Positions 11,901 through 25,969 are shown, counted from the stretch's first letter. The stretch: 64,000 nt of DNA from Puffinus mauretanicus (GCA_023333565.1 JAJKFH010000927.1:558001-622000), one strand, 5' to 3'. The notes: generated by a model from the letters alone, not told the origin. Numbers and translations: made by a program.

Positions 11901-14900
11901 AGAGCACACCACAGAGCCCTGGGAAAGGACCAGCAAGAAGTTGCTGGAGTTACTGAGCAAACCAGCACAGCGAGGGCCATGCCGGCTCCCCCAGCTGCTG
12001 GTGGGGAGGGGGCTTGGGGACCACGAGGTGTGGGAAGTGGGGAGCTGATCTTCCTACATGCACAAGCAATAGTGCAGAGGAGGAAGGAGAGCGATGTTCA
12101 GACTGTCGAAGTTTGGGCTCAGCTGTATTTGGTGAAAGCTCTCGTGACAGCTCTCTGCAAGATAATCTGTGGTTTTTCCTCCGGATAGGTTAAGTGGCTC
12201 TTGGATTAGAAAGTGCTGAGGAGTGCTCCCTGTAGTTTATCTTTGCTAATGCTTTCTTTAAGATCCTGTTCCAGACAACGCAAGTGATGGCTCTTTTTAT
12301 AAAACTTGGCCATAAAAGTTACATTAGCACAGGAATAGGTAATACAAGTTCACCTATAGAGATCTCCGCGAGCCTGCAAAGCAACGCATTACCTTGATGG
12401 AGAGGAGATGGTAAACCTGTTTTTTGTAAACCTCCAGGATCAGCATTGTAAATTATGTCCTGATACCCAGCCTCCATCAGCAGAGGTGAGAAAAGTCCCA
12501 AATAGAAGGTCCTCTCTAGGAAGGACATGATAGATGACAGACAGAGAAGTCTCAAGGAAAAAAAGTGTTTGCAGAGACTGCAGGAGCTTCACCCAGCGAG
12601 TCTGGAGCTGTCAAAATCCAGGTTGTCAGGATAATTGAAGAAAAGCAATTTCCTAAAGAGTAATGAGCTAAAGTGAAGGAAATGTATTTCCTCAGCTCTG
12701 GAAACAGGATATACTGAATTATCACATAGTGGAAGAGCCTAGGAGACATTTTGACATACGTCACTCAGGCATTAAAGAGCTGCAGCCTCTTTAGGAAATT
12801 AAGTAATGAGGGTGAATAGGAATAAAGGAAAGTGCCTGTTTGAGCAGATGAAAGGACTCCAGTTGTGTATGTGGCTGTGACTGCTTCATATTGTTTGGGA
12901 CTTTCAGCCCTGAAAACAAAAGAGACAGTCCTGATGAAATGTGTAAGCCTTCACTTGAATGCTATCAAGACAGAATGAAACCTAATGTTAAAGCACAAAT
13001 ACAGAAAGGAAACGCAAGAGGAAATGAAAAGTGAAAAAGAATCTCCCCTTGAAAAAAGTAATAAAGATATTCCACTTCCCCATGCTTTCCCTTATCTCAC
13101 GCAGCTTGGGGAGCGTTGGTTCTGCACATGTGAGCCTCTGCACAGATTATACCACATATTGCAGAACGTAATTTCTGGGTTTGAAAAGAACAATAGGAAC
13201 TGAGGGCCCCATCCTGCTCCTCAGCATCCCCTGCACAGCCCCTGCACAGCCCCAGCCCCGCAGCTCAGGCGCTGTCACTGTCGTTTCTGCTGGGTGCTCA
13301 CCGGCAGCCCCGGCACGGCCGCTCTGGAATAAACCTGGTGCAGGTCAAGAACGACTTTGGGTTGATTATTAAAAACTCAGGCAATACTTATGTTACAAAA
13401 ACCTCTTACAGTGGCCTGCTGCTCCTTGCAGAGTTTGGGCAATGAAATAAAACCAGGAATGCAAAACTAAAGCTGATGGACCAGGTAGGTCAAGTCTCCC
13501 TCTTGGCGAGCTGCAGCACCTTTGCCCTGCCCTTGGCCGTCTGCCTGGGTTCTCGCTGCTTGCTCCTTCCCAGGGCCTGACACCACATTCAGCAGTTCCC
13601 ACGTGCTTGCTGAGGACCGCACTTCTGACCGAGGTCCCTTCAAACCCTGCCAGCCTGGCATGGGGCGAGCAGTGTCGATGACACCAGTGCTGATCTGGAG
13701 GACATGGCTCCATTTGGGCGTAGTTCAGACCTGGGGGGACTAAACAGGTGAGCTGTGTCACACTGCCAGGAAGTTTTCATCAGCGAAGAAAAAAAAATAT
13801 TCAAACCTTTTGATTTGAAGCTTTCTGATCCAACAGAGAGGTCTCGCCATCAGGGAGTGAGTTTGACAGGTGCCCGTTGTGTTGTGGTGCTGTCTGAGAC
13901 TCAACACGGACTGCAGCCGTAAAGTTAAAATGATTCAAAAACATGGCTTTCAGGTCCCAGTCTTAGGTTGCAGAAAATAGTCTGAATCTCAAGCGAGAAT
14001 ATATTACAGTCCTGCCTCAGCCATACTTGAATCTGCGATGATGATGCTCTTCCACCATTGCATATTTGTTTGGGCGCAAGCAGGCTGCTGTCACCAGGAG
14101 AGCAACCCGGCAGGCATCCACCGGGGTCCTGCTCTGCAGCCGGGGCAAACAGACCTCTGCGGTTAACAGCGTAAACGCTAGCTTACGTCCTGAGAAAATG
14201 GGTCTGTGCTGACCACGGCATGCCGCAGGCATCCATCAGCGAGGCAGCTGGGGTGGCTGCAGAGGAGAGCGGGGCAGCTCTCGGACCGCTGCCCTCCTCT
14301 TGCCGCTGCCTTCCTTCTCCACTTCTACCCCGGGAAAGGCATTTTTCTCCTCCATAGATCATGACAGCAGGGTTATTGTAAGTATGACATGGACTCAGAT
14401 AGGCCAATAGCAAGGAATAATCCCTAGATAAATAATTAGGAAATTACCTGTTTGAAAATAGAAGTAGAAAACTTAATTCTCAATTGTTAACAGTCTGGCA
14501 TCTTTCACAGAAAAATTACAGCCATAAACCAATTTCATAATGCAAGCCTTGCACAGTAATACTTTCCTTTGCCAAGCCATTTTCCCAGAGTAAACAAAAA
14601 CCTCTGAGAACGCTTATCTTGGTATAAAACCTTGCAAGAAAAATAAACAGAATTATGTCCAAAAAGAAAAATAAAATAGGGTGTGTTGGTTTTATAGCAC
14701 TGGGAAAGCTATAAAACTTAATACTCCAGAGTGCAAGAGGTTGAAGCTGTTTGCTCTCATCAGTGTATCCCTTCCATCAAACACCACCTTCCACTGCAAA
14801 TCAAGTCCCAAACAGTTGGTGGAAAAACAGGAGGCAGAGGGAAAACAAGGCTGAATTATGAATTATAGAATGAGTGGATTTATTTTTATGGCATTAGAGA

Positions 14901-17900
14901 TGACCAAAGTAAAAAGAGGATTTTCTTTTATAGTTTTGATGTATTTAAGAATTATGCACTACAGGCTGCGTTTCAATTACAGGAGCAGAAAGTAACATGG
15001 AGGGGACATGATGTTTAAAACCCACCAGTTTTCCAGCCAGGGAGTTTCACACCTGGATGGCCGCCCATACAGGACAGGGTGGGCTGGGGGGGCTGATAAG
15101 GCAGCAAGAGGATGAAAAATACTGTCTGTCATAGCTCCATGGACTGCAAACTGGAGCTTTGGGCAAGAGGTGAAAGCAGACCAGAGAGAGCTGCTAGCAA
15201 GAGCTTGGATCCACAGGAATAGTTGGGGTGTAAGACAGCAAAATCTGCAGGGTGTCCACCAGAGGAGACAGCCACTGGGCAGCACATAGACAAGGAGGAA
15301 GATGTGGAGCGAAGAGTATGCAAGGCGACGGTGAAGCCAGCTGTGCTGCCAGGTGCCACAGGGACGGTGAGGTGCATGGGACGATGGAGAGCCTGTGAGA
15401 TGGGCTTCCAAAATGCGTGCAGGCACCAGAACTGAAAGATAAGGACAGTGTCTTTTTGTGTCACCCACCGATGCTGAACAGATTCAGTCACATTGAGTCA
15501 CTTGATCTTTTCTGCTGGTATCCTCCATCTTTTTCTGTACAGTTGAGATTACATTTAGAGCCACTAGAAGATGCATGCGTTGGTTGTCTCTTACAGGTTC
15601 AGCTTAGAGCAGCCAGATACAGATTCTGGCATTGGTTAAGAGCACCCGTCATAAACCCCAGGAAGAAGCAGGAAGAGACAGGTAGAAAGCTTGCGGATAA
15701 ATATCCCGTGTTACTGGGGGGAAATTAAGGAAAAGAGTGCCTGCAAGTATTCAATTAATTGAGTAAGAGTTAAGCTGCCACCCACCAGCCCCGCTCTCTG
15801 TCACCTGGCGAAGGCAGACGGCAGCAGTGCTGCCTGTGGGCAAAGTCTGCCCAAACGCAGGGACATACTCAAAGAGTCGCAGCACGGTCTTCCTGAAACA
15901 CCCTGCTCCCGCTAGCACAGGGCTGTGTGAAAGCAGCCGGTATCACGGGAACCTCGGAGCAGGACCGCTAGCTTTTTAAGCATTTTTAACGGGAAACGGT
16001 GTCTGATAAAGGCATCATCTTTTTGGCGTGTCATCACAGGAAATTTGCTACAGGCAGCCAGCTTTGCAAGGCATGCAAAATATTGCAGCAGCTTTGCTGA
16101 ATTTTTCTAAGAGAGATTATTTGTCAGGATCCTCATCTCTATCAATATTTGTATGAGACTTTGATTGATTCTAATTTCTTAATTAGGGGTATTAGGAGTA
16201 GCTCTGCCAACCCAGGCCTTGTACCTGATAGAGCTGGTAGAGATAAAGGAGCTGAGTGAAGAGGATAAGGTCTGACAAGGAACAATTCTGAGTTCTAGGA
16301 ATCTAATTTTGCTTACCAGAATCTCTTCAGCAACAATTTTAGTTGCAGTCTGAGGGAAAAGGAGATGGAGAAGAAAAGACAAAAACATTGTATGGAATGG
16401 GCAAAACATTGGACAGAAAAAGAGGAGGAAAAAAACCCCAAAAGCTATATTAAACAGTAGGACCCAAGGGAGAGCAGAAAAAATGAGATTAATAACAGAG
16501 GAAACTGGCTGGCTCCACTGAGCAAATGCTGGTTAACAGAAAAATTAAACTCTGCAGGATTAAACAAGGCATTAAACTGGTTGGGGCAAAAAAAAACCCC
16601 AACAACCAAGTGCTTTCGGATGTAAGTCAAGTGGCTTTACTGACTTTGAATACTCAGCCGGACTGGAAAAGCTCTTTACTAAAGCAGCCGTAGCAAATGC
16701 ATGCAAATTGCTGAGAGCACAAATTATAGAAGACTGCACACTTAGGGAGATATCCTCTACTGATGCTAATATGTGTCTCTTGATTCAGGCAGCAAGTTTA
16801 AATGTCTGCACCAACAGGCAGCAGGAATGTGCAGAGAAGAACCCCAGATGCCTCATGTGTCTTGGACTTAACCCATTCGTATGCTTCTACGCACTTAAAG
16901 AATCACCCCACAAACCTCTCTGCCCATCCCAGTTGGGTTCATCCCAATAGGCTGATGGCAAAGAACATTTTTCATTAGCAAATGGAAAAATAAAATCTGA
17001 CAAAGGCATTATTTTGAAGACCTGCCCAAAACTGATACCAGCTTCAAGGTCCCTGGACTCAGCCAGCTCTCCCAGCACTGGAAGGGACCAACACCACCAA
17101 GATGGCCATGGAGAGACACAGGGAAGCTGTAACCAGGTACCACATGCCCCGTGTAGAAATGGTGACAATAGTCACTTTGGGAAATATTCACGAACACTTC
17201 CAGGGTCCAGTTCTAATACAAATTCCACTGGCACAAACATGGACCAACTCTGCCAACGTGGCAGAATTTAACTGAGACTCACACCTCAAAATCAAACTTT
17301 GGCAGAGTACTGGCCCAAACCTGACATTAACCAGGCTCTTTATTCTTGCCGATGCTTTGGCACCAGCTGGGTGAGGCAATGTTGATGCTACCCCTTCAGC
17401 TGGAGTTTGGGCCCAACGCATTTTTTCGCGAGCACTGCCACTCTCGGCATGTGCAAAGCCTCAGTGCGAGAACACCACAGCCTGATGAGAAATGCTCCAA
17501 CACACTTAGAAACCAAGAAAAATCAAGATTTTTTTGCATCTGTGAAATTCTCTTTAGCATGAGCCATATCCTGTTTTACCAGGTACCACAGAGATGCTCT
17601 GATGAAGGACTATAGAGACAGGGGAGGGTGCCACGTCAGATGTCAGCTGTGCTCCTCACAAGCCTTACTGCCCTCCCTGGGGTCACAGTGCGGGCTCACA
17701 GCACCGTCTGTGGCTTGGAAGACCCTCTCCCTCCCTCTCACCAAAGCGCTCTCTCCTGCTGTGAAGGCCATTGCATCCAATGTGGCTGCAGTGGGGAAGC
17801 TGGAAGTGGCTGGAGTCCATGACACCCTCCCAGGAATCGTGGGCTTGCAGAACACAAGGGAGCTGTGAGAAAATATTGATTAGCGTGACAGCATTTACAT

Positions 17901-20900
17901 CTGTATCAGCAGCCTAACCAGCGTCAGCTTTCTGGTAGGCACCACAGGACAGAGGGCCCCGCAGATCAGATTCGCAGGAGCCCCCTGGGACAGCTGCAGG
18001 CGGGTTACAGGGGGTTTCTTCCACCAAGAGTTGCACAGCATGAAAGTAAAGGCTTCAAATTTCAAATTTTAACGATCAAGAACCTGAAGCTGGTGCACTA
18101 GCTGAGCAGAAACAGGCAGCAGAGCCAGACTGAGTTCACGTTACAGGACCCTCCTCCACACCGGTGGCTATGTCAGCCATTGCAAGGGAGATGTGAAGGG
18201 TGAACAGGACACGCAAACCTCTTGGTCCTAAGGACACCTGCCAAAGGAGTTCTTGGATGCGGGCGTAGAAGGTTTGTACCACTGTTCCCTTTCAGAAGCA
18301 CAAGAATACATCTGAATATGAAAGCTACTTTGCTTTCAGGGACATTTTTAGCACACCACTTCAATTTTCTTACTCGATTTAGTGGTACCAAGTCTCTTCA
18401 TTGGTACCTTCCACAAGTCATAAATTAGCAACAGCAGTAAAACAAGGCAGCCATTCCTGGGCTGAACCTCACACCAGTAAACACAACCACCACCTCTTAG
18501 CCCCTTAAAACAAGCATCTTATATCTCCAATTCAGACCTGACAGCTGCAGAGTACCAGCCCTGCGCTTGGGGTGAAGGCTCCAGGGGGGAGAGTGGAAGA
18601 TGGCCCCCCCATGGCAATTGCCATGACTATGCAGGGAGAGAGAGAAGTTGTCTTCACCTCTGCAGGAGGCCAGCTCCCAGATTTAGTAAAGGTTTCTCCT
18701 TCCAATTGCTTCACTGAATATGGGAGCAACACTTGCTCTTCTAACAAAATGTCACCTGCTTTTCAAGTAGAAACTAAATGAGCTTTCTTGAGAAAATAAT
18801 TGCCAACTATTAAAAGGCTGCTGCTGGAGCTCGAGAGGACTGTCAAAATACAAAGAAAGATGTACCACATTCTTCCTGAATTGATACTTCAAACAAAACC
18901 TATTTGTGTTTTGAAATGTGGACTAGAACAATGACCAAAAATGGTTGTTTTTGTAAAGTTACAGGCTGAGAGCCATGCAATCATTTTCTAAGAGCAGCAT
19001 TTCTTTGTTGTGTATGGAAATGCTGGGAACAAAGCCCCAGGTGCTTCAGCTGGTCTCTGCCTTAGTCAGCAGAGGAGTCTCAGCCCATCTCCCATCAAGC
19101 CCATGCTGGAGAATGCCCAGCTTGGGACCAGACCAGGCAACTCTGTTTCTGCCAGGGAGTCATCCCCAGGGAAGAGCCCACATTTTCCTAACTTCCACCT
19201 TCTTACTCCTCATCGTGACCTCAACCAAGTAACAACTTACTTTTGCTGTTTTGTTAAAAGCAGATTTTTAACAACTATTTTCTCCGTAACAATCAATTCT
19301 CCCACCTCTCAGCATTTTGACTTTGAGTGCTACTTGAGTCAGGAGCACTTTCTCGGATCAACTTTGTGACATCCACATGCGCAGCCAGAATTGCATCAAT
19401 AACAGCCCAGAACTGCCTTGTCACTATTACCCCTATAGCATCCAAATGCCTCAGGCCCATAACCTTGAAAATCCCTAGAATGCACAAGCTTGAGGTGGAT
19501 TTTCTCCAGCCACATTAGACTGAACTTATGCTGCTGGACTCTCCTTTTGTTTACTTCAAGCATCTGATCTTTTCTGTCATCGCTCTGTCTTGACAAATGT
19601 CTGGATGTGGCACTTCCAGTGTACTCCCATCTCCCAGGAAGGCAAGATATCAAAGCACAAACCAGTTCCATCCTTTGCCCTGAAACCTTTGCAGCGTGTG
19701 TTAGCATGGAAGACTCCATCATTCGTTGTCACCGCTTATCCCTCGGCCTGAATTACAATCAGGCACTCAAACACAGCTCTAATTACACTGTCTAGAATGG
19801 CTGGGCCACCATTCATTAAAAAGAAAAGTCAAATTACCGAATCCCCTTCTCATCAATCTCTGTTGATAGATATTCCGATGATCGGGGCAGCATTAAGTCT
19901 CTCTCTTAAAAGAGACTGCTTACGAAAAACAGCCTGGGAAGATGGAGACAACTGCTTTTCCCTTGCAAGTCACAACCTCAAACACATTGGAGACAGAGAC
20001 CAGCAAAGCAAACACAGTGGTAGCATATACTCTTCTGTCAGAAAGCAAAGGGGAAGACTTCACAAAACAAATGCTGAAAGGAAGATGCAGCAACCATCTA
20101 CTTACTGCGAAGTGTCCAAGGCGTAGTGCTCTCTAAACAGAGGACATCCTTCAAGCTACTGTGGAAAAGCCGCTCTCAGGGAGTAAACCCTGAAAGGGCT
20201 TGGTGCCAGCCAAGGCAGCCTGGTTCGCACCAGCCGCAGCAGAGCGGCAGGAATGGCAGCTTTTCCCCAGTGCGCAGCTGTCTGTGTCCGAACAAGGCAG
20301 CAGCGATTCCCAGCGTCTTACCGATCCAGGTGGTCACCACAGGCATGCCCTGGCCTCGCAATCCTGCCCGAGAGCTGACCGGGGCCCCGCGGCACCTCAG
20401 CAACCGTCATTTCTCATCCGCATGCTAATCCTCAAAATAACGCCAAACTCCAACTTACCAGTTTCGGTGATGAAGCAGGTATATATTTTTTTAAATCTCA
20501 GAAAACATAACAACATATAAGACAAAATTCTATTCTATACCCCTTAAATGGTATTTCAAGTACAGTTCTGCAAACTCAAACCAGAAAACAAGACAAAGAG
20601 GATCTGGTCTCCAGGCCAGTGATCCAGAGCTAGAAAGCACTATAATTAGAATCAGGACTGAGATTGAAGACCCAGTTTGTTTGCAAAACTAATTAGCTAA
20701 TGTCATTAGAAAGCAATAGAGAATAAGCAAGGGCAGAATCAGACTCTACAGCTCTCTAAGCAAAGGACAGTTTAATAACTGTACTTAGGATATATTTTAG
20801 AAGAAAAAAGAAATCACTTTATGGATTAGGTTTCAGCCTGGGCAATACTCATACATCTCAGACTTAGCAAAATGGCTTGGAGAAGAGGGTTTCATCATAG

Positions 20901-20907
20901 TAAACAC
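5966..20907. other. Intergenic sequence between CpG island and INO80D 3' end
   Basis: About 15 kb without a supportable gene. Composition alternates between GC-rich patches (7.4-7.8, 9.0-9.9, 13.2-13.7, 14.1-14.3 kb) and AT-rich patches with many TAAT, TGACA and TTTGT cores (about 10.55-10.74, 14.39-14.96, 15.96-16.20, 19.54-19.90 kb). An AAT microsatellite lies at 8.43-8.49 kb. No CR1, LTR, tRNA or coding exon was recognised. Conserved noncoding elements are likely but unproven. Confidence 0.5.
8429..8487. repeat. Imperfect (AAT)n microsatellite
   Basis: AATAATAGTAATAATAATAA is followed by ACGACAACAG and then ACAATAATAATAAG; a trinucleotide repeat interrupted by point changes. Confidence 0.85.
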
Positions 20908-20925
20908 GGCTACTTCACAGCAAGA

Positions 20926-20931
20926 TTTATT
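20926..20931 (-). terminator. Candidate distal poly(A) signal of INO80D
   Basis: AATAAA reads on the minus strand within TGTATTAATAAATCTTGC. Predicted cleavage is 10-25 nt downstream (about 20901-20916), followed by a GU-rich GCCGTGTTTAC. Upstream on the transcript lie U-rich tracts and a TGTATATA motif, typical of a vertebrate terminal 3' UTR. This is the leftmost convincing hexamer before the compositional change. Confidence 0.6.
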
Positions 20932-20971
20932 AATACATCCAAAAGAAAGAAAGAAAATCATTTTGTCACAC

Positions 20972-20979
20972 TATATACA
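20972..20979 (-). promoter_or_regulatory. Pumilio-type element UGUAUAUA in 3' UTR
   Basis: TGTATATA matches the UGUANAUA consensus for PUF-family RNA-binding proteins on the INO80D transcript strand, about 40 nt upstream of the distal AATAAA. Such motifs arise by chance in AT-rich sequence, so function is unproven. Confidence 0.35.
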
Positions 20980-22559
20980 GATAATACATACAGTGTTTTA
21001 TACACATATTACATCAGTTTTTACACAAGAAAAATATACATAAAAATGTAAACTTTTGTATACAAAAACCCTTAAACAAATTAAACAAGGACCAGATAAC
21101 AAAAGGAGACCAATCTATTATCATTTCATTGATTTTTTTTTTTAAATGGTAGTACAGTACATTCATTGAGAAGTATGAGGAACATGTGAGCCAACCTTTC
21201 CTATTTAAAGGGAAAGTACAAACGCGAGCTTTCCTACCCGCCCCTGGAATGCCGTCTGTGAGCCTCCAGCACTAGAAGCAGTAGTGTGAGCTGCTATCGC
21301 TGCCGGGGACCCCGTAGGAAAAGACCCTTCTTCTTGGGCATCCCCACGCACCACGCTCTCCGAAAGCGACACATCCGCAGAAGCAACCGGGACTGGGCTT
21401 TTTGTGCGTATTAGCTAGTCTTCCAGCTAATACCATGAGACGGGATGTGGCAATGCAAGTTTGTATGTTCCCTTTAAGCAGTCATTAAGTGGATTTAGCT
21501 TTGCTGGAGTAAGTTGTTTATTTTTCCCAATGTACGGTATGCTGAACAGGTGTCGAGGATGAGAGGGAAGAAGGAAGGGGTGTAAGAGACTGCTAATCCT
21601 TGCTACCATGCAGTTACTTCAAAATCAGGTACGTTTGCAAGCTACAATTCACTGGTTCAAAATACACTGCCTCACCTTTGCTTTCCCACTGCAACTTGTT
21701 TACATTTTAAACTCTAGTGGCCAAACAACTGTACGAGGCTCTTTGTTACAAGGCTGTTTCTGATATCAAAGTGTGATCAAGCTACCTTTAAAATGACACC
21801 AAACACAAACTTCTCTGAGACAGCCTTAAAAAGAGTGAGCATTCCCTCTAAGCATTTCGGATTGTCCACTTGCCACCTTCTCTTTTATTAAATCTAGGAT
21901 AAAGATATTTACCCTTAACTGCAAAAAGGATATTGGTTGAGATTCTGACATCTTTTTTGCTCCACTTGTAGATAAACATTTTGGGGAATTGGAGGGAAAA
22001 AAACCAAAAACCAAACCCACAACAATAAACCCAAACCCGAAAACCTCAGGCATCAAATAAGAAGGGAACTACTTAATCTGTTGGTGAAAAAACAGTTGCA
22101 GAAACTCGTTGGAAACAAACAAACGATAGATTCCAATGAAGGCATCTCACATTAAATAAGTTAAAGACTTGTTACAGACATCTTCAATAAAAACATCCAT
22201 CCTCCACAAAGTATGTTAAAATGTAACACAATAGTGATGCACTGGTATTTCTCCTGAAAAGGACAGAAGGACATGAAATCTCCTTAGTGATATCAGTACG
22301 ATGAAAATCTCCTCAGTGATATTGAACGTAGGAGGTGAACAATGATTTACGGAAGTAAAGTAATGAGGGAAAAAGCTGTGTAAAAGAAACCATGAATCAT
22401 TGATTATAATTGGACAAAAGAGGGGATGGGGCAGAATGCGAGTACAGTATGCCTCAGAAACCCCTGAAGGAAATAAATACTTAGAAACTTGTGTTTCCAT
22501 TTCTTTCTTATGTCCATCTAAGTGATGGTGGGAGTAAGGGCTTGTCTGCTTGCTTTTGG

Positions 22560-22605
22560 TTTTTTGTTTTCTCTTTTTTTCTTTTTTTTTTCTTTTTTAA
22601 AATAA
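22560..22605 (-). repeat. Purine tract (A-rich on transcript) in 3' UTR
   Basis: The plus strand is almost entirely T, with occasional C and G; on the transcript this is a long A-rich tract. It is a simple low-complexity tract with no other feature. Confidence 0.7.
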
Positions 22606-22784
22606 CAACCCTTCTAGTAAAAAGTCAAAAGACAATTACAAATGGCTTTAGATAATTAAGAGTCTCCTTTTTAAAATAAAACTTTGATAACACATTTCTC
22701 CATTTCTTCTATATAATGCAGCTTCAGTGAAAATATGTCATAAGGGACAGCAATTTGCAAAAAGTGGGAAAAAAAATTGCCAAC

Positions 22785-23000
22785 CAAGGTTCATAACATA
22801 TACACATGTATATGCAGGACATCTACACTCTATATACATATTTAATATACGTATGCATGAGTATATATCAGGAGAGAACCAACAGGTACATTCTCCACAT
22901 ACATAAACTGAAATAGCGTAATATATGTGTGCGTATAAATATGTATTATACACACACAGTACACAGACATACCCATACACACGCCCGAACATATGTATTA
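22785..23000. repeat. Degenerate alternating purine-pyrimidine (TA/CA) tract
   Basis: The stretch is dense in TATACA, CATATG-like and CACACA pieces without a perfect repeat unit, consistent with a decayed dinucleotide microsatellite in the 3' UTR. A similar, shorter patch lies near 24.14-24.36 kb. Confidence 0.5.
22831..22838 (-). promoter_or_regulatory. Second Pumilio-type element UGUAUAUA in 3' UTR
   Basis: A second exact TGTATATA on the transcript strand lies inside a stretch rich in alternating TA/TG. The low-complexity surroundings raise the chance of a random match. Confidence 0.25.
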
Positions 23001-25969
23001 TAGAAATCATCGTGTATGATTGCATGAAAGCTCAGATGGAGCAGTACACCAGTTACCTTTTTCTAATAGAAATGCAAGGAAGACAAAATTCCATGGCTGA
23101 ATTGCGGCCAAGAAAAATCATGCCATATCCATACTGAAAACGTGGAATGCAGTACGGCTCGATGACAGAACTGGAGCAGCATTCTCCATTGAAACTGAAG
23201 CCTAAGTTAGCCAGGAGTTTCAACAGTGCTTAAATGTGACTGAGCAGGTTTCTGACAGCTGCTTTCTGCTAAAAGGATATAGAAGCTCCATTTAGCCAGA
23301 AAACAGAAAATAAAATACTTATAAACCTCAATTTACTTGCATAAGCAAGCTCATTCAATACACAACTAGATGCAAAGTGCTAGCATGTTAACGGTCAACT
23401 CTGCAGCTCGTCTTAAAATCTGTTTAATGGTAAAATGTAACGAGCTGTGTTTCTCTTGGTATGTTTGATGACCACCCCACTGCTCAGAACAGAGGACAGG
23501 GCTGCCTTCTGCTTACTGCCTGCATTACGGGAAACACAAACCGAACTCCCTTTTTCTCCCTGGGGCTGAAAATTGAAGATAATTTTCGGTGGGTGCATTT
23601 TTCTCATTTTGAACATTTAGCTCTAAAATATGATGCTGGGTTAACCTTTTAATATGCTAGGAAGCTTTGCATCAGGTTCTAAGAAAAGTTTATGTTCATC
23701 TGCAAATCAATCGCAGTCGTACTCAAGCACAATTGAATAGCTGGGAAATTCTGCGTAAGTTCAAGCAAGTGCTCAGGGCCCAATTCAGCTGCCACTACAG
23801 TCACCAAGCTAATTTCCCCAATGCATAAGCAGAGCTGGATTGGGCCATTAAAGCTGATTGCTGCTAGCAAGAGAAACTGTAGAGATGCGGGGACACGGAG
23901 GAGCTGGAATGGAGGCAATGTAGCAGAGAAGCAGAAGAGGTTGGCATTGCAAGAGGCCTCAACGAGTATTAATATAGAAGAAACAAAAGCAGAAACGTAC
24001 CAAGGAAACTCCACTGTGAGGGCTGAGGTAACAGCAATCAATGGTGACCAAACTCAGATCAGCCACTGATGTCCCTCAGAAGAATTAAAACCACCTTGTT
24101 TGGCACAAGTGCTTACCTGTTACACATACGTTACGTGGATAGTCTCTCTCTTTAGCTCACACACTTACTCATGTTACAACTAATGTACATGTGTGTGATA
24201 CAACGTATATTCCATCTATACATCCGTATGCATGTATATATAGATTTAGATTGATTGCATTCATACGTATTTATTGTACATCATGAGGGCAAATCCACAT
24301 TCAGCAAAGTGCTACCAACATCTCATATACAGATATATCTCTCTGTACAGGTATACACAAAAATGGGTCTATTCTTCCCCATAAAGGCATAAAGATTTAT
24401 GCTACTAACTCCCATTACCACCAAATAGCAGAAGGAAAGGCCTCTGACAACTTCCACCTCCCTGCCCTTTCACTTGTATGCATATGTGCCAGAAACGAAT
24501 TGCGGGGAGGGGGAAAGGGGGAAGGATGCCTGGGGGGTATCAACATACTGATAAGGAGGGGGATATAAAAAAAAAAAATTGAAAATTAAGATTTGATTTG
24601 CAACTGCTTAAAAAAAGCCTTCAAAAAATTCAAATGTCTGTGCAATACTGGAAGCTCTGTTTTTCTAAACAGATTTTTAAAGTCACCAGGATCATCATCA
24701 TTAAAAGTGATACTGTATCAATAAATAACAATTAGGTTACTTTCTCCAGCCTAAATAGAACAGTATGAAGAGTAAGCCAATCTGTAAGAATGTTTCTGAC
24801 TTCTCACAATCTCAAGTGAGAACTCCCATAAAGAAATCTTCCTTCTTCAATTAAGAAAAAAAGGTTAAGTGCCCATAATTAAATTCAAAATTTCACAGCA
24901 CAAGTGAAACTCCCTGGATTGAAGTTGTATTTTGTTCTGCAATCTCACAACAGCAATTTTGGGGCAAAATTAATACACGCCAAGACCCTCAGGAAAGAAA
25001 AGAATCTACTTTGAAGACGACATCCTTTTACAGAACGGAGATCACCCCACAAACACTGCCCCTTACAACCTAATTTGAAAACACAAGTACCCTGATTGAC
25101 AACATTTTCCAAGTCAGACCATAGGAGATTCGGGTATCAATACAGCAATTCCCACGCCTCCCCATCCCACCGCATGCAGACCTTCCCATTTCAATTTCTC
25201 CTGAAAAATATCACTCATTTCTCCCATCCCTCCTCCTCCCCCATTTGTTTTATTTAAAGGCTGTCTTTGGGAGCTTGGTATTTTCATGGCATTTTAAACA
25301 GGGCTCAATGCAACTCTTTTAAAAAACAGTAAAATTGACATGATATCAGAGTTAGCCTTATAACAGAAGATTATGTAGTAGAGAGTTTCAGTTATTTATA
25401 CAACAGTGAGGACATACCAACCCCCTACTAAATAATCACATTTCTACAATACATTCCATCACCTCTCGACTACTTTTCTCTTTACAAAACTATGACCTAC
25501 ATACAATATACACATTCGTATCGCACATACATCCCCCCCCAATGCATATTTTTTGTGTGTATATATAATACATACATGCACACAAGCAGTCTAATTCTAT
25601 TTATAAGTCACAGTGGGAATTCCTTTGTGAGGAAAGGAGGGGAAAAATTCCTGAATAAGACACTGTAGATTCCTAATGTTCTGACTTTTCAAATTCCAAC
25701 TCACAGAGCTAACTGGAAATAAATACATTTAAAAAAAAGAGAAAAGGTCTTACAAACTTGGTTCACAACTTCCAGCTACAGTAGTTGGATTTTTTTAATT
25801 TGATCTATTTACCCTGTAACTAAATTTCTAATCATAGGTACAAACCACGGATAAATTATTGCAGAATGTAACACTCAAAATAAAATTTAAAAAGAGTTAT
25901 AGGAACAGTAATATAAGGGTTAAAAAGAGTTCTATGCTTTGTTGATACAGGATACCATTTTATTTTATT

